Assembly (NCBI GenBank): GCA_002700305.1
Contig: PACZ01000052.1
Location: forward strand, 9,483 to 73,482
From: Hyphomonas sp.
GTDB lineage: Bacteria > Pseudomonadota > Alphaproteobacteria > Caulobacterales > Hyphomonadaceae
DNA: 64,000 nucleotides
Direction: 5' to 3'
The notes beneath the pieces were generated by a model. That model saw only the letters and a list, made by a program, of their open reading frames with translations. It made no database searches and had not been told where the DNA came from. Shown here one piece after another: positions 52,360-60,781 of this stretch (position 1 is its first letter; every line of letters starts with the position of its first letter). The position numbers were made by a program, and so were the translations under genes.

Positions 52360-53235
52360 TCAGCTGTAGCTGAAACCCCCATTGTTGAGGACGACACGGC
52401 CGTCGCCGCCGACGGTCTGGAAGATGGCTGTGCCGTCCTCGCCTTCGCCGGTCCAGATTTTGATGGTCAGCGCTTCGCCCGGCAGGACGGGAGAGGAGAA
52501 GCGCCCGTCCATGGTCTTGAACCGGGCCGGATCGTTTCCGCACAGGGCAGACAGCAGCGCGCGCCCGGTGAAGCCATAGGTGCAGAGGCCGTGCAGGATC
52601 GGCTTCGGGAAGCCGCCGACATCGGAAAATTTCTTGTCGGAATGTAACGGGTTGCGGTCACCGCTCAGGCGGTAGAGCAGGGCCTGGTCCGGCCGCGTCT
52701 GATAGGTCACTTCGTGATCCGGTGCCCGCTCTGGCGCAACGTTCGTCTGGCCCGATGGGCCCTTGTCGCCGCCAAAACCACCCTCACCGACAATGAAGAC
52801 CGATGAGGTCAGGTCGAAGAGCGGTTTGCCGTCGGCCGTCAGGGTCGCCACGGCTTTTGTCGCGACGACGGCGCCTTTGCCCTTGTCATAGATGCCGGTG
52901 ATTTCATCGACCATCGTAATCTCACCCTCGACAGGGATGGGGCGGTGCAGGCGGATGCCCTGTTCTCCGTGGACCAGCATACGGGGATCATAAGTACCGG
53001 CATTCGACATGGCGCTCTTGCCGCCTTGTGCATTGAACCCGGCCAATACGCCAAATGTGGGTAGCACTTTCTGGTCCACACCCATCGTGTTCTCGGTCGT
53101 GAATTCCAGTTCCGAGCCGACCGGATCTTCCATTCCGCAGCCGACACCCAGCGCGTAGAGCAAGGCATCGCGGGAGTTCCACGCCCAGGTACGTGGTGTG
53201 CCTTTTGATCCGACGGCATCCTGATTGATGGGCAT
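52360..53235 (-). CDS. MaoC-type enoyl-CoA hydratase 2
   Basis: 291 residues from the ATG at 53235, with GGGAGG upstream. Double hotdog fold: the N-terminal half has WNSRDALLYALGVGCG and LPTFGVLAGF, the C-terminal half the hydratase-2 motif YRLSGDRNPLHSDKKFSDVGGFPKPILHGLCTYGFTGRAL (catalytic D and H). It hydrates 2-enoyl-CoA to the (R)-3-hydroxy form, as in the hydratase part of the eukaryotic multifunctional enzyme 2. It could supply monomers to the PHA synthase at 48808. Confidence 0.92.
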   Translation of the reverse strand: MPINQDAVGSKGTPRTWAWNSRDALLYALGVGCGMEDPVGSELEFTTENTMGVDQKVLPTFGVLAGFNAQGGKSAMSNAGTYDPRMLVHGEQGIRLHRPIPVEGEITMVDEITGIYDKGKGAVVATKAVATLTADGKPLFDLTSSVFIVGEGGFGGDKGPSGQTNVAPERAPDHEVTYQTRPDQALLYRLSGDRNPLHSDKKFSDVGGFPKPILHGLCTYGFTGRALLSALCGNDPARFKTMDGRFSSPVLPGEALTIKIWTGEGEDGTAIFQTVGGDGRVVLNNGGFSYS

Positions 53236-53389
53236 GTTTGCGTCCTCCCGCTGTTTTCTTTGTTTGCCCATTAAGCACGGGCTCTGAAACCTCTGCAATG
53301 GGGACGGTTTGGGCGGTCGCCCCCTTTCCCCGGCGCGCCAAACCAGCTAGGCACCAGCCCGGACATTGAGCAACAAATAGGGGGCCCTG

Positions 53390-54673
53390 TTGGGACCTTT
53401 GAAGATAGGGATCGCCGGGCTCGGCCATGTCGGCTGCGGCCTGATCGAACTGGTCGAGCGCCAGTCGAACCTGCGCCTGCCGGGCGAAGTGAAGATCACC
53501 GGTGTCAGCGCGCGCAGCCAGTCGCGCAACCGCCCGGTCGACATCAGCCCATACCGCTGGTTCGATGACGCGGCGACGCTCGCCGAAGACCCGGAAGTCG
53601 ACGTTTTCGTCGAGCTGATGGGCGGATCTGACGGCCCGGCCAAGTTCGCCGTGGAAACGGCCCTCAAGGCCGGAAAACATGTGGTGACCGCCAACAAGGC
53701 CCTGATCGCCAAGCATGGCATGGCGCTGGCGCGTCTGGCAGAAGAGAAGCAGGTGGACCTGCTATTCGAAGCCGCCGTCGCCGGGGGCATCCCGGTTGTC
53801 CGCGTGTTGCGGGACAGCCTGGCCGGCACCGAGGTCAAGCGCATCACGGGTATCCTGAACGGCACCTGCAACTATCTCACCACGGTCATGCTGGAGCAGG
53901 GCCGCGAGTATGACGATGTGCTCGCCGAAGCGCAGCGCCTTGGTTATGCTGAGGCAGACCCGACGCTGGACGTCTCCGGCATGGATGCAGCCCACAAGGC
54001 GGCCATTCTTTCCGCGATTGCCTTCTCGGCGGATCTCGATTTTTCCAAGGTCAGCGTGTCCGGCATCGACAAGGTCAGCTTGCTGGACCTGCGTCTGGCG
54101 GACCGGCTGGGGTATCGTATCAAACTGATCGCCGAAGGCGTGCTCACCGATGAGGGCGTGGTGTGCCGGGTCGAGCCGCTGGTCCTGCCGGCGAGCCATC
54201 CGCTGGCCCGTGTCAATGGCAGCCTGAACACCGTTCGCATCGAAGGTGACCCGGTCGGAGCGATCACGCTCACCGGTCCTGGCGCCGGTGCCGGCCCGAC
54301 CGCGAGCGCGGTGATGGGCGATGTCGCAAAGATGTTCCGCCCGGCCATCCGCCCGGCCTTCGGCCGCGCCGCCCACCATATGGGCCGGCCGTTCGTGCAG
54401 GGCGCGCCGACGGAAGTCGCGCCGTTCTTCCTGCGTGTTTATCTGCCTGATCAGCCCGGCGCGCTGGCCGCGCTCACGGAAGCCCTCGCGAAGGAAGGCG
54501 TTTCCGTGGACAAGCTGTTGCAGGAGTCCGGGGAAGAATCCGGTGCCGCGCCCGTGGTGATCGTCACCCATCGGTGCCCGAGATCCAACATGCAGGCCGC
54601 GCTGGAGCGGCTGGAAAAAATCGCCAAGCCGATTGACGCACCGCGGCTAATCCGTATCGAAGCGGCAAGCTAA
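53390..54673 (+). CDS. hom: Homoserine dehydrogenase
   Basis: 427 residues; TTG start at 53390 (MGPLKIGIAGLGHVGCGLIELVERQ). NAD-site GLGHVG, AGKHVVTANKALIAKHG, catalytic GILNGTCNYLTTVMLEQGREYDDVLAEAQRLGYAEADPTLDVSGMDAAHKAAILSAIAF, and the C-terminal ACT domain FFLRVYLPDQPGALAALTEALAKEGVSVDKLLQE. It reduces aspartate semialdehyde to homoserine for Thr, Met and Ile synthesis. The ACT domain suggests threonine feedback. glpX follows 56 bp downstream. Confidence 0.96.
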   Translation: MGPLKIGIAGLGHVGCGLIELVERQSNLRLPGEVKITGVSARSQSRNRPVDISPYRWFDDAATLAEDPEVDVFVELMGGSDGPAKFAVETALKAGKHVVTANKALIAKHGMALARLAEEKQVDLLFEAAVAGGIPVVRVLRDSLAGTEVKRITGILNGTCNYLTTVMLEQGREYDDVLAEAQRLGYAEADPTLDVSGMDAAHKAAILSAIAFSADLDFSKVSVSGIDKVSLLDLRLADRLGYRIKLIAEGVLTDEGVVCRVEPLVLPASHPLARVNGSLNTVRIEGDPVGAITLTGPGAGAGPTASAVMGDVAKMFRPAIRPAFGRAAHHMGRPFVQGAPTEVAPFFLRVYLPDQPGALAALTEALAKEGVSVDKLLQESGEESGAAPVVIVTHRCPRSNMQAALERLEKIAKPIDAPRLIRIEAAS

Positions 54674-54729
54674 TTGCTTACCGTCTAGGCGATAGAGACA
54701 AAAATCCCGCGTTCGGAGACAAAATAATT

Positions 54730-55683
54730 ATGGAAAACAACGTTCTGACGCCCAGCCTGGCGGATGCCATGGTGCGCGTGACCGAAGTCGCAGCGATTGC
54801 TGCATCAAAACTGGTCGGTCGAGGTGACGAGAAGAAGGCCGATGCGGCCGCCGTCGACGCCATGCGTACCGCGTTCAATCAGGTCGATTTTCAGGGCCGC
54901 GTCGTCATCGGCGAAGGTGAGCGTGACGAAGCCCCGATGCTCTACATCGGCGAAGAAGTTGGTACCGGCAAAGGCCCGGCCATCGATATTGCCCTCGACC
55001 CGCTGGAAGGCACCACGCTGACCGCCAAGGCGATGGCAAACGCGCTTGCCGTTCTGGCGATCGCGCCGAAAGGCGGCCTGCTGCACGCTCCGGACACCTA
55101 TATGGACAAGATCGCAATCGGCCCCGGCTATCCGGAAGGGATTGTGAGCCTTGAGGCCAGCCCGGCTGAGAACATTACCGCACTTGCCAAGCACAAGGGC
55201 GTTGAAGTGTCGGACATGACGGCCTGCGTTCTGGACCGCCCGCGCCATGAAGACATCATCGAAAGCCTTCGGTCGGCTGGTGCCCGCGTGGCCCTGATCA
55301 CCGATGGCGACGTGGCCGGCGTGATCGCGACCACCAATCCGCATACCGGCATCGATCTCTATCTCGGCTCTGGCGGCGCTCCGGAAGGCGTGCTTGCCGC
55401 TGCGGCGCTGAAATGCGTGGGCGGCCAGATGTTCGGCCGTCTCGTCTTCCGCAATGATGACGAGAAGAAGCGCGCGGAACGGGTCGGCATCACCGACCTT
55501 GGCCGCACCTATGCCCTGAACGAGCTGGCGTCTTCGGACACCGTGTTCTGTGCGACAGGTGTGACCCAGGGCTCCATGCTGAGCGGCGTCGCGCATCGTG
55601 ATGGCCGTGTCCACACGCACACGCTGGTCATGACCTCGACCGACGGCATGGTCCGCTACATCCGGTCGAACCGGAAGGCATAA
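54730..55683 (+). CDS. glpX: Class II fructose-1,6-bisphosphatase
   Basis: 317 residues. VTEVAAIAASKLVGRGDEKKADAAAVDAMRTAFNQVDFQGRVVIGEGERDEAPMLYIGEEVG, the metal/phosphate motif IDIALDPLEGTTLTAKAMANALAVLA and GSGGAPEGVLAAAALKCVGGQMFGRLVF identify GlpX. It removes the 1-phosphate from fructose-1,6-bisphosphate in gluconeogenesis. The order hom-glpX-recJ is widespread in alphaproteobacteria. Confidence 0.96.
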   Translation: MENNVLTPSLADAMVRVTEVAAIAASKLVGRGDEKKADAAAVDAMRTAFNQVDFQGRVVIGEGERDEAPMLYIGEEVGTGKGPAIDIALDPLEGTTLTAKAMANALAVLAIAPKGGLLHAPDTYMDKIAIGPGYPEGIVSLEASPAENITALAKHKGVEVSDMTACVLDRPRHEDIIESLRSAGARVALITDGDVAGVIATTNPHTGIDLYLGSGGAPEGVLAAAALKCVGGQMFGRLVFRNDDEKKRAERVGITDLGRTYALNELASSDTVFCATGVTQGSMLSGVAHRDGRVHTHTLVMTSTDGMVRYIRSNRKA

Positions 55684-55743
55684 GCCCGGGGCAATTGCTC
55701 CGTCCCTGTGATAGGCTTCGGGAAACATGATTCCCGGAGCCTC

Positions 55744-57537
55744 ATGACAGCGACAGCCCGAAAAACAGAAGACAGGCTATTTGCGGTAGACCGTTCTGCA
55801 ACAGGACGGTTCTGGACGCTTGCAGACGCCGATGAAGCGCTCGTGAGGCGGCTTGCACCTGCCGTTGGCGGCTCGGACCTGTTGGCGCGCCTGCTGGCAG
55901 AACGCGGCGTCGATCCGGATAGCGCAGGCGCCTATCTGGCGCCGACTTTGCGCGAAACATTCCCGGATCCCTCAAGCTTCGCCGACATGGACAAGGCGGC
56001 AGAATTCGTTCTCGATGCCATCCTCGAAAAGAAACGCGTCACCGTCTTTGCCGATTATGATGTCGATGGCGGCACCAGTTCTGCCATTCTCGCGCGCTAT
56101 TTCCGTGCCTGGGGGCAGGAGCTTGGCCTCTACGTGCCGGACCGGCTGGAAGAAGGCTACGGCCCGTCACCCGAGGCGTTCCGGCACCTGAAAGACACGG
56201 GCTCCGATCTTGTCATCACGGTGGACTGCGGTGCAGCGGCTGTGGGGGCGCTTGAAGAGGCGCAGCGTATCGGATTGGAGGTCGTCGTCATCGATCACCA
56301 CCTCATGTCCGGGCACAATCCACCGGCATTGGCGCTTGTGAACCCCAACCGGCCGGACGACACGTCCGGTCAGGGGCATCTGGCGGCGGCGGGCGTGGTG
56401 TTTGTCTTTGTTGCAGCCCTGAACCGGCTCGCCCGCGAACGCGGAATTGCGCCGCCGGACGGTTTGCCGGACATCATGGCGCATCTGGATCTCGCAGCGC
56501 TCGGCACGCTTTGCGATATGGCGCCGCTGCACGGTGTGAACCGCGCTTTTGTGCGGCAAGGCCTCACGATGCTGTCCCGTGGCCAGAATGAGGGCCTGCG
56601 GGCCCTGGCTGAGGTCTCCGGCATCCAGAAGGTGGAGACCGTCTACCACGCGACTTTCATGCTCGGCCCGCGTCTGAATGCTGGCGGGCGTGTCGGAGAT
56701 CCATGGATTGCGGCAAAGCTGCTTGCAACGGACGACCGGGCAGAGGCAATTGCGCTGGCCGAGCAGCTGCATGGCCTCAATGAGGAGCGCAAGGCTGTCG
56801 AAGCGGCGATCCTTGAGCAGGCGATCATGCAGGCGGAGAAGGCCCTGGAAAAGTCGCCGGAGCGGGGCATCCTGATCGCCTCCGGTGAAGGCTGGCATCC
56901 GGGCGTCATCGGCATCGTCGCTGGCCGCCTGAAGGACCGGTTCCACCTGCCCAGCATCGTGATCGGATGGGGCAAGGGGCTTGGGCCTGTCGCCAAGGGC
57001 TCGGGGCGTTCTGTGACCGGGGTGAACATCGGCGACGCAATCGCCGCGGCGGCGCGCGAGGGGGTAATTCTGTCGGGTGGTGGGCATGCTATGGCTGGGG
57101 GGCTCAGTCTCGAGCCATCGCAGCTGGACGCATTCGACGCCTGGATGGTCGCTCACATGGCACAATTCACGGCAGAACGGGCAGCGGCGCTGGAACTGCC
57201 CATCGATGCGATTCTGGCACCGGGCGCGGCAACGCCGGAACTCGTCGACCGCGTGGCAGAGATCGGCCCCTTCGGAGCCGGAGCGCCAGAGCCTGTCTTT
57301 GCGCTTCAGTCCGTGCAGGTTTCGTATGCGCGGCAGGTGGGCGCCAATCACTGGAAATTCACGGCGGAGGATGCGTCCGGACGCCTCGACTGCATCGCCT
57401 GGCGGGCTGTTGGAGCCCCTCTGGGGGATGCGTTGCAGCCCGGTCGCCGCGTTCATCTGGCCGGGCGCCTGAAGGCCGACGAATGGAATGGCCGCCGCCG
57501 TGTGCAGCTGGACGTCATGGATGCGGCCGAGGCCTGA
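55744..57537 (+). CDS. recJ: Single-stranded-DNA-specific exonuclease RecJ
   Basis: About 597 residues from ATG 55744; the upstream in-frame start at 55708 is less likely. DHH-phosphoesterase motifs: VFADYDVDGGTSSAILARYF (I), VITVDCGAAAVGA (II), VVVIDHHLMSGHNPPALALVNPNRPDD (DHH) and the GPRLNAGGRVGDPWIAAKLLATDD region. The C-terminal OB fold is seen as WKFTAEDASGRLDCIAWR. It degrades ssDNA 5'-to-3' in repair and recombination. Confidence 0.95.
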   Translation: MTATARKTEDRLFAVDRSATGRFWTLADADEALVRRLAPAVGGSDLLARLLAERGVDPDSAGAYLAPTLRETFPDPSSFADMDKAAEFVLDAILEKKRVTVFADYDVDGGTSSAILARYFRAWGQELGLYVPDRLEEGYGPSPEAFRHLKDTGSDLVITVDCGAAAVGALEEAQRIGLEVVVIDHHLMSGHNPPALALVNPNRPDDTSGQGHLAAAGVVFVFVAALNRLARERGIAPPDGLPDIMAHLDLAALGTLCDMAPLHGVNRAFVRQGLTMLSRGQNEGLRALAEVSGIQKVETVYHATFMLGPRLNAGGRVGDPWIAAKLLATDDRAEAIALAEQLHGLNEERKAVEAAILEQAIMQAEKALEKSPERGILIASGEGWHPGVIGIVAGRLKDRFHLPSIVIGWGKGLGPVAKGSGRSVTGVNIGDAIAAAAREGVILSGGGHAMAGGLSLEPSQLDAFDAWMVAHMAQFTAERAAALELPIDAILAPGAATPELVDRVAEIGPFGAGAPEPVFALQSVQVSYARQVGANHWKFTAEDASGRLDCIAWRAVGAPLGDALQPGRRVHLAGRLKADEWNGRRRVQLDVMDAAEA

Positions 57538-57618
57538 ATTAATGTGCAGAAACTGCCATCATGATGGCTTGCGCTCTCCGCCTGCAATGGCTATACGGCC
57601 TCTTCTTCGAACCGGTGC

Positions 57619-57693
57619 GGTCCCTTCGTCTATCGGTTAGGACGCCAGGTTTTCAACCTGGAAAGAGGGGTTCGATTCCCCTAGGGACTGCCA
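57619..57693 (+). tRNA. tRNA-Glu (TTC anticodon)
   Basis: 75 nt including an encoded CCA. Acceptor stem GGTCCCT pairs with AGGGACT, with one G-T pair; discriminator G. D arm around tatcggttagga, anticodon stem ccagg/cctgg with loop ttttcaa (anticodon TTC), T arm gaggggttcgattcccct. Its final 19 bp are repeated at 59199-59217. Confidence 0.96.
57675..57693. repeat. attL-like direct repeat (3' end of tRNA-Glu)
   Basis: The 19 bp attcccctagggactgcca cover the 3' T-arm strand, acceptor and CCA of the tRNA and recur exactly at 59199-59217. The bases on either side differ (g/a before, a/c after), so the repeat is exactly 19 bp. Confidence 0.88.
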
Positions 57694-57990
57694 ATTCTGC
57701 CATATAACACCTTGAAAATATTGGGTTATTTGGGACTTGAGTATCAAGTCGGACTGCAACCCCTTGAAAAAGTGGGACGTTTTGAGCTCTTTGAGTCAAA
57801 ACGAAGCTCACCCTTTGGTGGAATTCTTCGGATTCGACGGCACGTAATCGGTTTATTCGCCACCTCATTAGAGATGATTTTGGAAGCTGCAGCATCTCAG
57901 TCGGATTAGGTTGGGGGCAATTCCGCTTACTTTGGTTGCCTCGATCATCCTTCCCGCAGATAGTGACCAAGGCGTGGAAGGTCGATTTTC

Positions 57991-59106
57991 ATGAGGACTC
58001 GAATGGATGCTGTCTTCACAGGACTTGCTGTAGCTGGATTTGCTATTGCTCTGCTTGGGTACGCAGCTGCTGGGCTGCTAGGACCTCCGCTAGTGCTTCC
58101 TCAGTTGGATTTCAGTCTGCTCACAAAGTCCAAAGGCATCCTGCCAGACCTTCACCTTCGCGGATTGGCGGTGACATTTTTTGCGCTGACTTTGCTGTGT
58201 GCTGGAGCGTTTTGGTTTTTCGTATTTAGGATGACTACTGACTATCAGGACAAAATTGATACGGAGAAATCAGCAGGGGTCGCGCCACTTCCGGAGCCCG
58301 ATGCTACTCCAGTCGACAAAACTAACTGCGCCGTAAGCTATTGGACTGATCAGAAATTTAAAGAAAAGACGCGGTTTATCGGCTTGAATGGTCAGGAATT
58401 GATCTTGATGAGCAAGCCGGCGAAAAGTGAGCCAAACCTTTGGACTGATGAAGGTGCAATCGTCTATCCAGATGGAACAAGTACCCGATTTACCGTAGGG
58501 ATTATGTATGGTGAAGACTCTTGGCAACTGAAGAGTGCTAAGAAGATTAGAAGGCGGCGTAATGAGCGGCCCGTCGCTATTCAAACAGCTCTTAACAATA
58601 CGATCCTAAAAGAGATTGCCGACCGCAACGACTATGTGCTCGTGCTGGGGATGGCGTCGAATGGAGATAACACCGAAGAGCCTACATTCAATCTTCGACT
58701 CGCACATGCGCGGGCACACAATTTGGGTTTGACGGTTCTGAAATTGAAGTGGAAAGAAGTCGATCGAATTTGGCCATTTACAATTGGCCAATCTAATTCG
58801 GTTGTCGATTCCGACGAGTTGGCGGCATTGCAGCGTCCAGCAGTTCTCATCGGCGTGATAGCCAATAGGCAAGTAGTGGCTCCCGATGTCACCAAGGCGA
58901 CCACGGAGCTGGTTACACTTCCAGGGCTGGATTTTGGTGACTATTCAATCCCCATAGAGAGGCCACTCGAACCGCGCCGGATAACCTTGAGATCGGAATA
59001 TCTCGATCCTGGTGACATCAATCTCATATCAAAGCCCTATGAGGTTCGAGTACTTCCTGCTGTAAGGCCTGAAGGGTTGCCAGAAGACGATTGTTCCGGC
59101 GGCTAA
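57991..59106 (+). CDS. Orphan two-TM protein with possible OmpA-like domain
   Basis: 371 residues (ATG 57991; ATG 58003 is an alternative with GAGGA upstream). Two hydrophobic segments lie at about 6-32 (FTGLAVAGFAIALLGYAAAGLLG) and 56-80 (LAVTFFALTLLCAGAFWFFVF). A charged linker and a globular part follow. In the latter, residues ~207-260 (NTILKEIADRNDYVLVLGMASNG-D... NLRLAHARAHNLG) resemble the beta-alpha-beta core of OmpA-like proteins, weakly. The C-terminus is beta-rich and ends CSGG. No clear family. It is the only gene of the tRNA-Glu element, so it is cargo. A host-interaction or defence role is possible but unsupported. Confidence 0.75.
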   Translation: MRTRMDAVFTGLAVAGFAIALLGYAAAGLLGPPLVLPQLDFSLLTKSKGILPDLHLRGLAVTFFALTLLCAGAFWFFVFRMTTDYQDKIDTEKSAGVAPLPEPDATPVDKTNCAVSYWTDQKFKEKTRFIGLNGQELILMSKPAKSEPNLWTDEGAIVYPDGTSTRFTVGIMYGEDSWQLKSAKKIRRRRNERPVAIQTALNNTILKEIADRNDYVLVLGMASNGDNTEEPTFNLRLAHARAHNLGLTVLKLKWKEVDRIWPFTIGQSNSVVDSDELAALQRPAVLIGVIANRQVVAPDVTKATTELVTLPGLDFGDYSIPIERPLEPRRITLRSEYLDPGDINLISKPYEVRVLPAVRPEGLPEDDCSGG

Positions 59107-59198
59107 AAGTGGGCGCATTTTCCGGTTTGTTCTGATAGGAATAGAGCTGATTTGAGCAAGGTGGGCTGTATAGATCCTTGTTTTTATTGGAAGTGAGA

Positions 59199-59217
59199 AT
59201 TCCCCTAGGGACTGCCA
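59199..59217. repeat. attR-like direct repeat
   Basis: Exact 19-bp copy of the 3' end of tRNA-Glu (57675-57693), 1524 bp downstream. It is not part of a second tRNA: the upstream sequence (ttattggaagtgaga) does not fold as one. Confidence 0.88.
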
Positions 59218-59806
59218 CCGATTTCTTCTTCCTGAAAATCAACGCGTTATGACGTTTGGTGAATCAGGTTCTCCATGCCGATTTCAATGTGAGAACAATC
59301 TCGGGAAGCGGCACCTTCGGATGATCTCGTCAAAGTGGCAGTAGACGACACGCCTCAGTCGAAACAGGGGCGGATTTTCCTGGACAAGCAGCCTCTATAA
59401 GAAGGTCTGACAAGGTTTTTCGTGACCGGTGACGCCTTATACGCCATCTCGGCCCATAACGGCGTGGACGGAGTATCGTCTGCTGTTGGGACAAGACAAA
59501 CCTCATTTCAAAGGTGAGAAGTCTGATGAGCGGGCCTGCCAAGACGTTCTGGCAGAAGCAGACCCGTGTCAGATGCCGGGCGACCTGGCGCCTCTGTGGA
59601 CCATCGCGGCTGCGACCTGGATAAGCCAAAAACCTTCAGGCATGTTGCTAGCTCACCCCATGCGAAGTAATCTCATTATGACTCCTTGAGGATATGCAGG
59701 TGAGCGGTGGCGATGTTGATGGATACGCGAGTTGTTTGCCTCTTCTTTAAGGGCCCGCCCACTCACGCTGCCAGCCAGTCATCCCTAATCTGAAAATCCG
59801 GTATCT
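59218..59806. other. Gene-poor stretch between the element and cyoA
   Basis: About 590 bp. A few short frames exist, but none has recognisable protein features. No tRNA or clear terminator is seen. It may contain debris of a former island and the cyo promoter, which was not identified. Confidence 0.4.
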
Positions 59807-60781
59807 ATGAGATCGCTTAACACCGTCAGATTGTTGGCTGCATCCGTAAGCCTGACGTCTGCGTTGATCCTCATGATTTGGCCGGAAGCGGCCACGGCGG
59901 CGACCCCGGCGGCCCAATCCTTCCTGCAACCCATGGGCCCGGTCGCCGAAGAACAGGCTACGCATCTTCTGCGCGTGGTCGCGATCACCATGATCGTGAT
60001 CCTTCCGGTGCTGATCGGCGTTCCGGTGCTGTTGTGGCGCTATCGGTTAAACTCTGAAAAGGCGAAATATACCCCTGAATGGGAGTCTTCGGGCCGACTC
60101 GAGCTGGTGCTCTGGGGCGTACCTGTTGTCATCGTGATCGTGCTTGCCAGCTGGCTTTGGTACTCAACCAGTAAACTCGATCCTTATAAGCCACTTGGGG
60201 AAAACCCACTGCAGGTTCAGGCGATTGGGCTCGATTGGAAATGGGTTTTCATTTACCCGGAAGCGGGCGTTGCGACCGTCGATGAACTGGCTATTCCTGT
60301 GGGGCGCCCGGTCGAACTCACGCTGACGACGGATACTGTCATGCAGAGCATGCTGATCGCGCCGCTGGCAGGTCAGATTTATGCGATGCCAGGCATGACC
60401 ACCAAGCTTAACTTCTCCGCTGCCCGCACCGGTACGGCGGAGGGTGAAAATACCCAGTTCAACGGCAACGGATTTGGACGGCAGAAATTCACCGTGATCG
60501 CGCTTGAGCCAGACGGGTACGACGCATGGGTTTCGCGTGCGCGCAGTGCTCCCATGCTGGATGACGCAACCTATGCGGTCTTGCGGCGCAGGTCCGTGCT
60601 TGCCGACGCCCGGGCCGATCTGGAGCTGAGCAGGGATGCGACCCCGCTCTATTTCAGTGGCCCGGACAGCGCATTGTTCCAGCGGGTCGTGGAGAAGTAT
60701 CATCGATCCGGAACCGCCAGTGACATGGAAGAGCTCGGTGGCACGGGGCTCCCTCCGCAAGGGGGGGCAGACCACGAATGA
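59807..60781 (+). CDS. cyoA: Cytochrome o-type ubiquinol oxidase subunit II
   Basis: 324 residues. Signal/TM at about 8-27, then two further TM helices and the cupredoxin domain. The CuA ligand set is absent; the loop reads SMLIAPLAGQIYAMPGMTTKLNFSAARTGTAEGENTQFNGNGFGRQKF, as in CyoA and not in cytochrome-c oxidases. Unlike the E. coli protein, it shows no lipobox cysteine in the signal region (MIWPEAATAATPA), so SPase I processing is expected. It overlaps cyoB by ATGA. Confidence 0.92.
   Translation: MRSLNTVRLLAASVSLTSALILMIWPEAATAATPAAQSFLQPMGPVAEEQATHLLRVVAITMIVILPVLIGVPVLLWRYRLNSEKAKYTPEWESSGRLELVLWGVPVVIVIVLASWLWYSTSKLDPYKPLGENPLQVQAIGLDWKWVFIYPEAGVATVDELAIPVGRPVELTLTTDTVMQSMLIAPLAGQIYAMPGMTTKLNFSAARTGTAEGENTQFNGNGFGRQKFTVIALEPDGYDAWVSRARSAPMLDDATYAVLRRRSVLADARADLELSRDATPLYFSGPDSALFQRVVEKYHRSGTASDMEELGGTGLPPQGGADHE

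Larger units (their letters stand above)
57694..59217. mobile_element. Miniature tRNA-Glu-integrated element (about 1.5 kb)
   Basis: The segment between the two 19-bp tRNA-derived repeats is visibly richer in A+T than the flanking recJ and cyo genes. It carries one gene (57991-59106) and no integrase, transposase or replication gene. This geometry, tRNA intact on one side and a 3'-end duplicate on the other, is the footprint of site-specific integration by a tyrosine-recombinase-type event. It is either the reduced remnant of a larger island or a satellite mobilised in trans. An inverted repeat, gacttga-gta-tcaagtc, lies at 57734-57750. Confidence 0.75.

Noticed and set aside
59199-59217. A second, partial tRNA gene
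   Set aside because: Only the last 19 bp of tRNA-Glu are present; the upstream sequence cannot form the other arms, so it is an att-like repeat.
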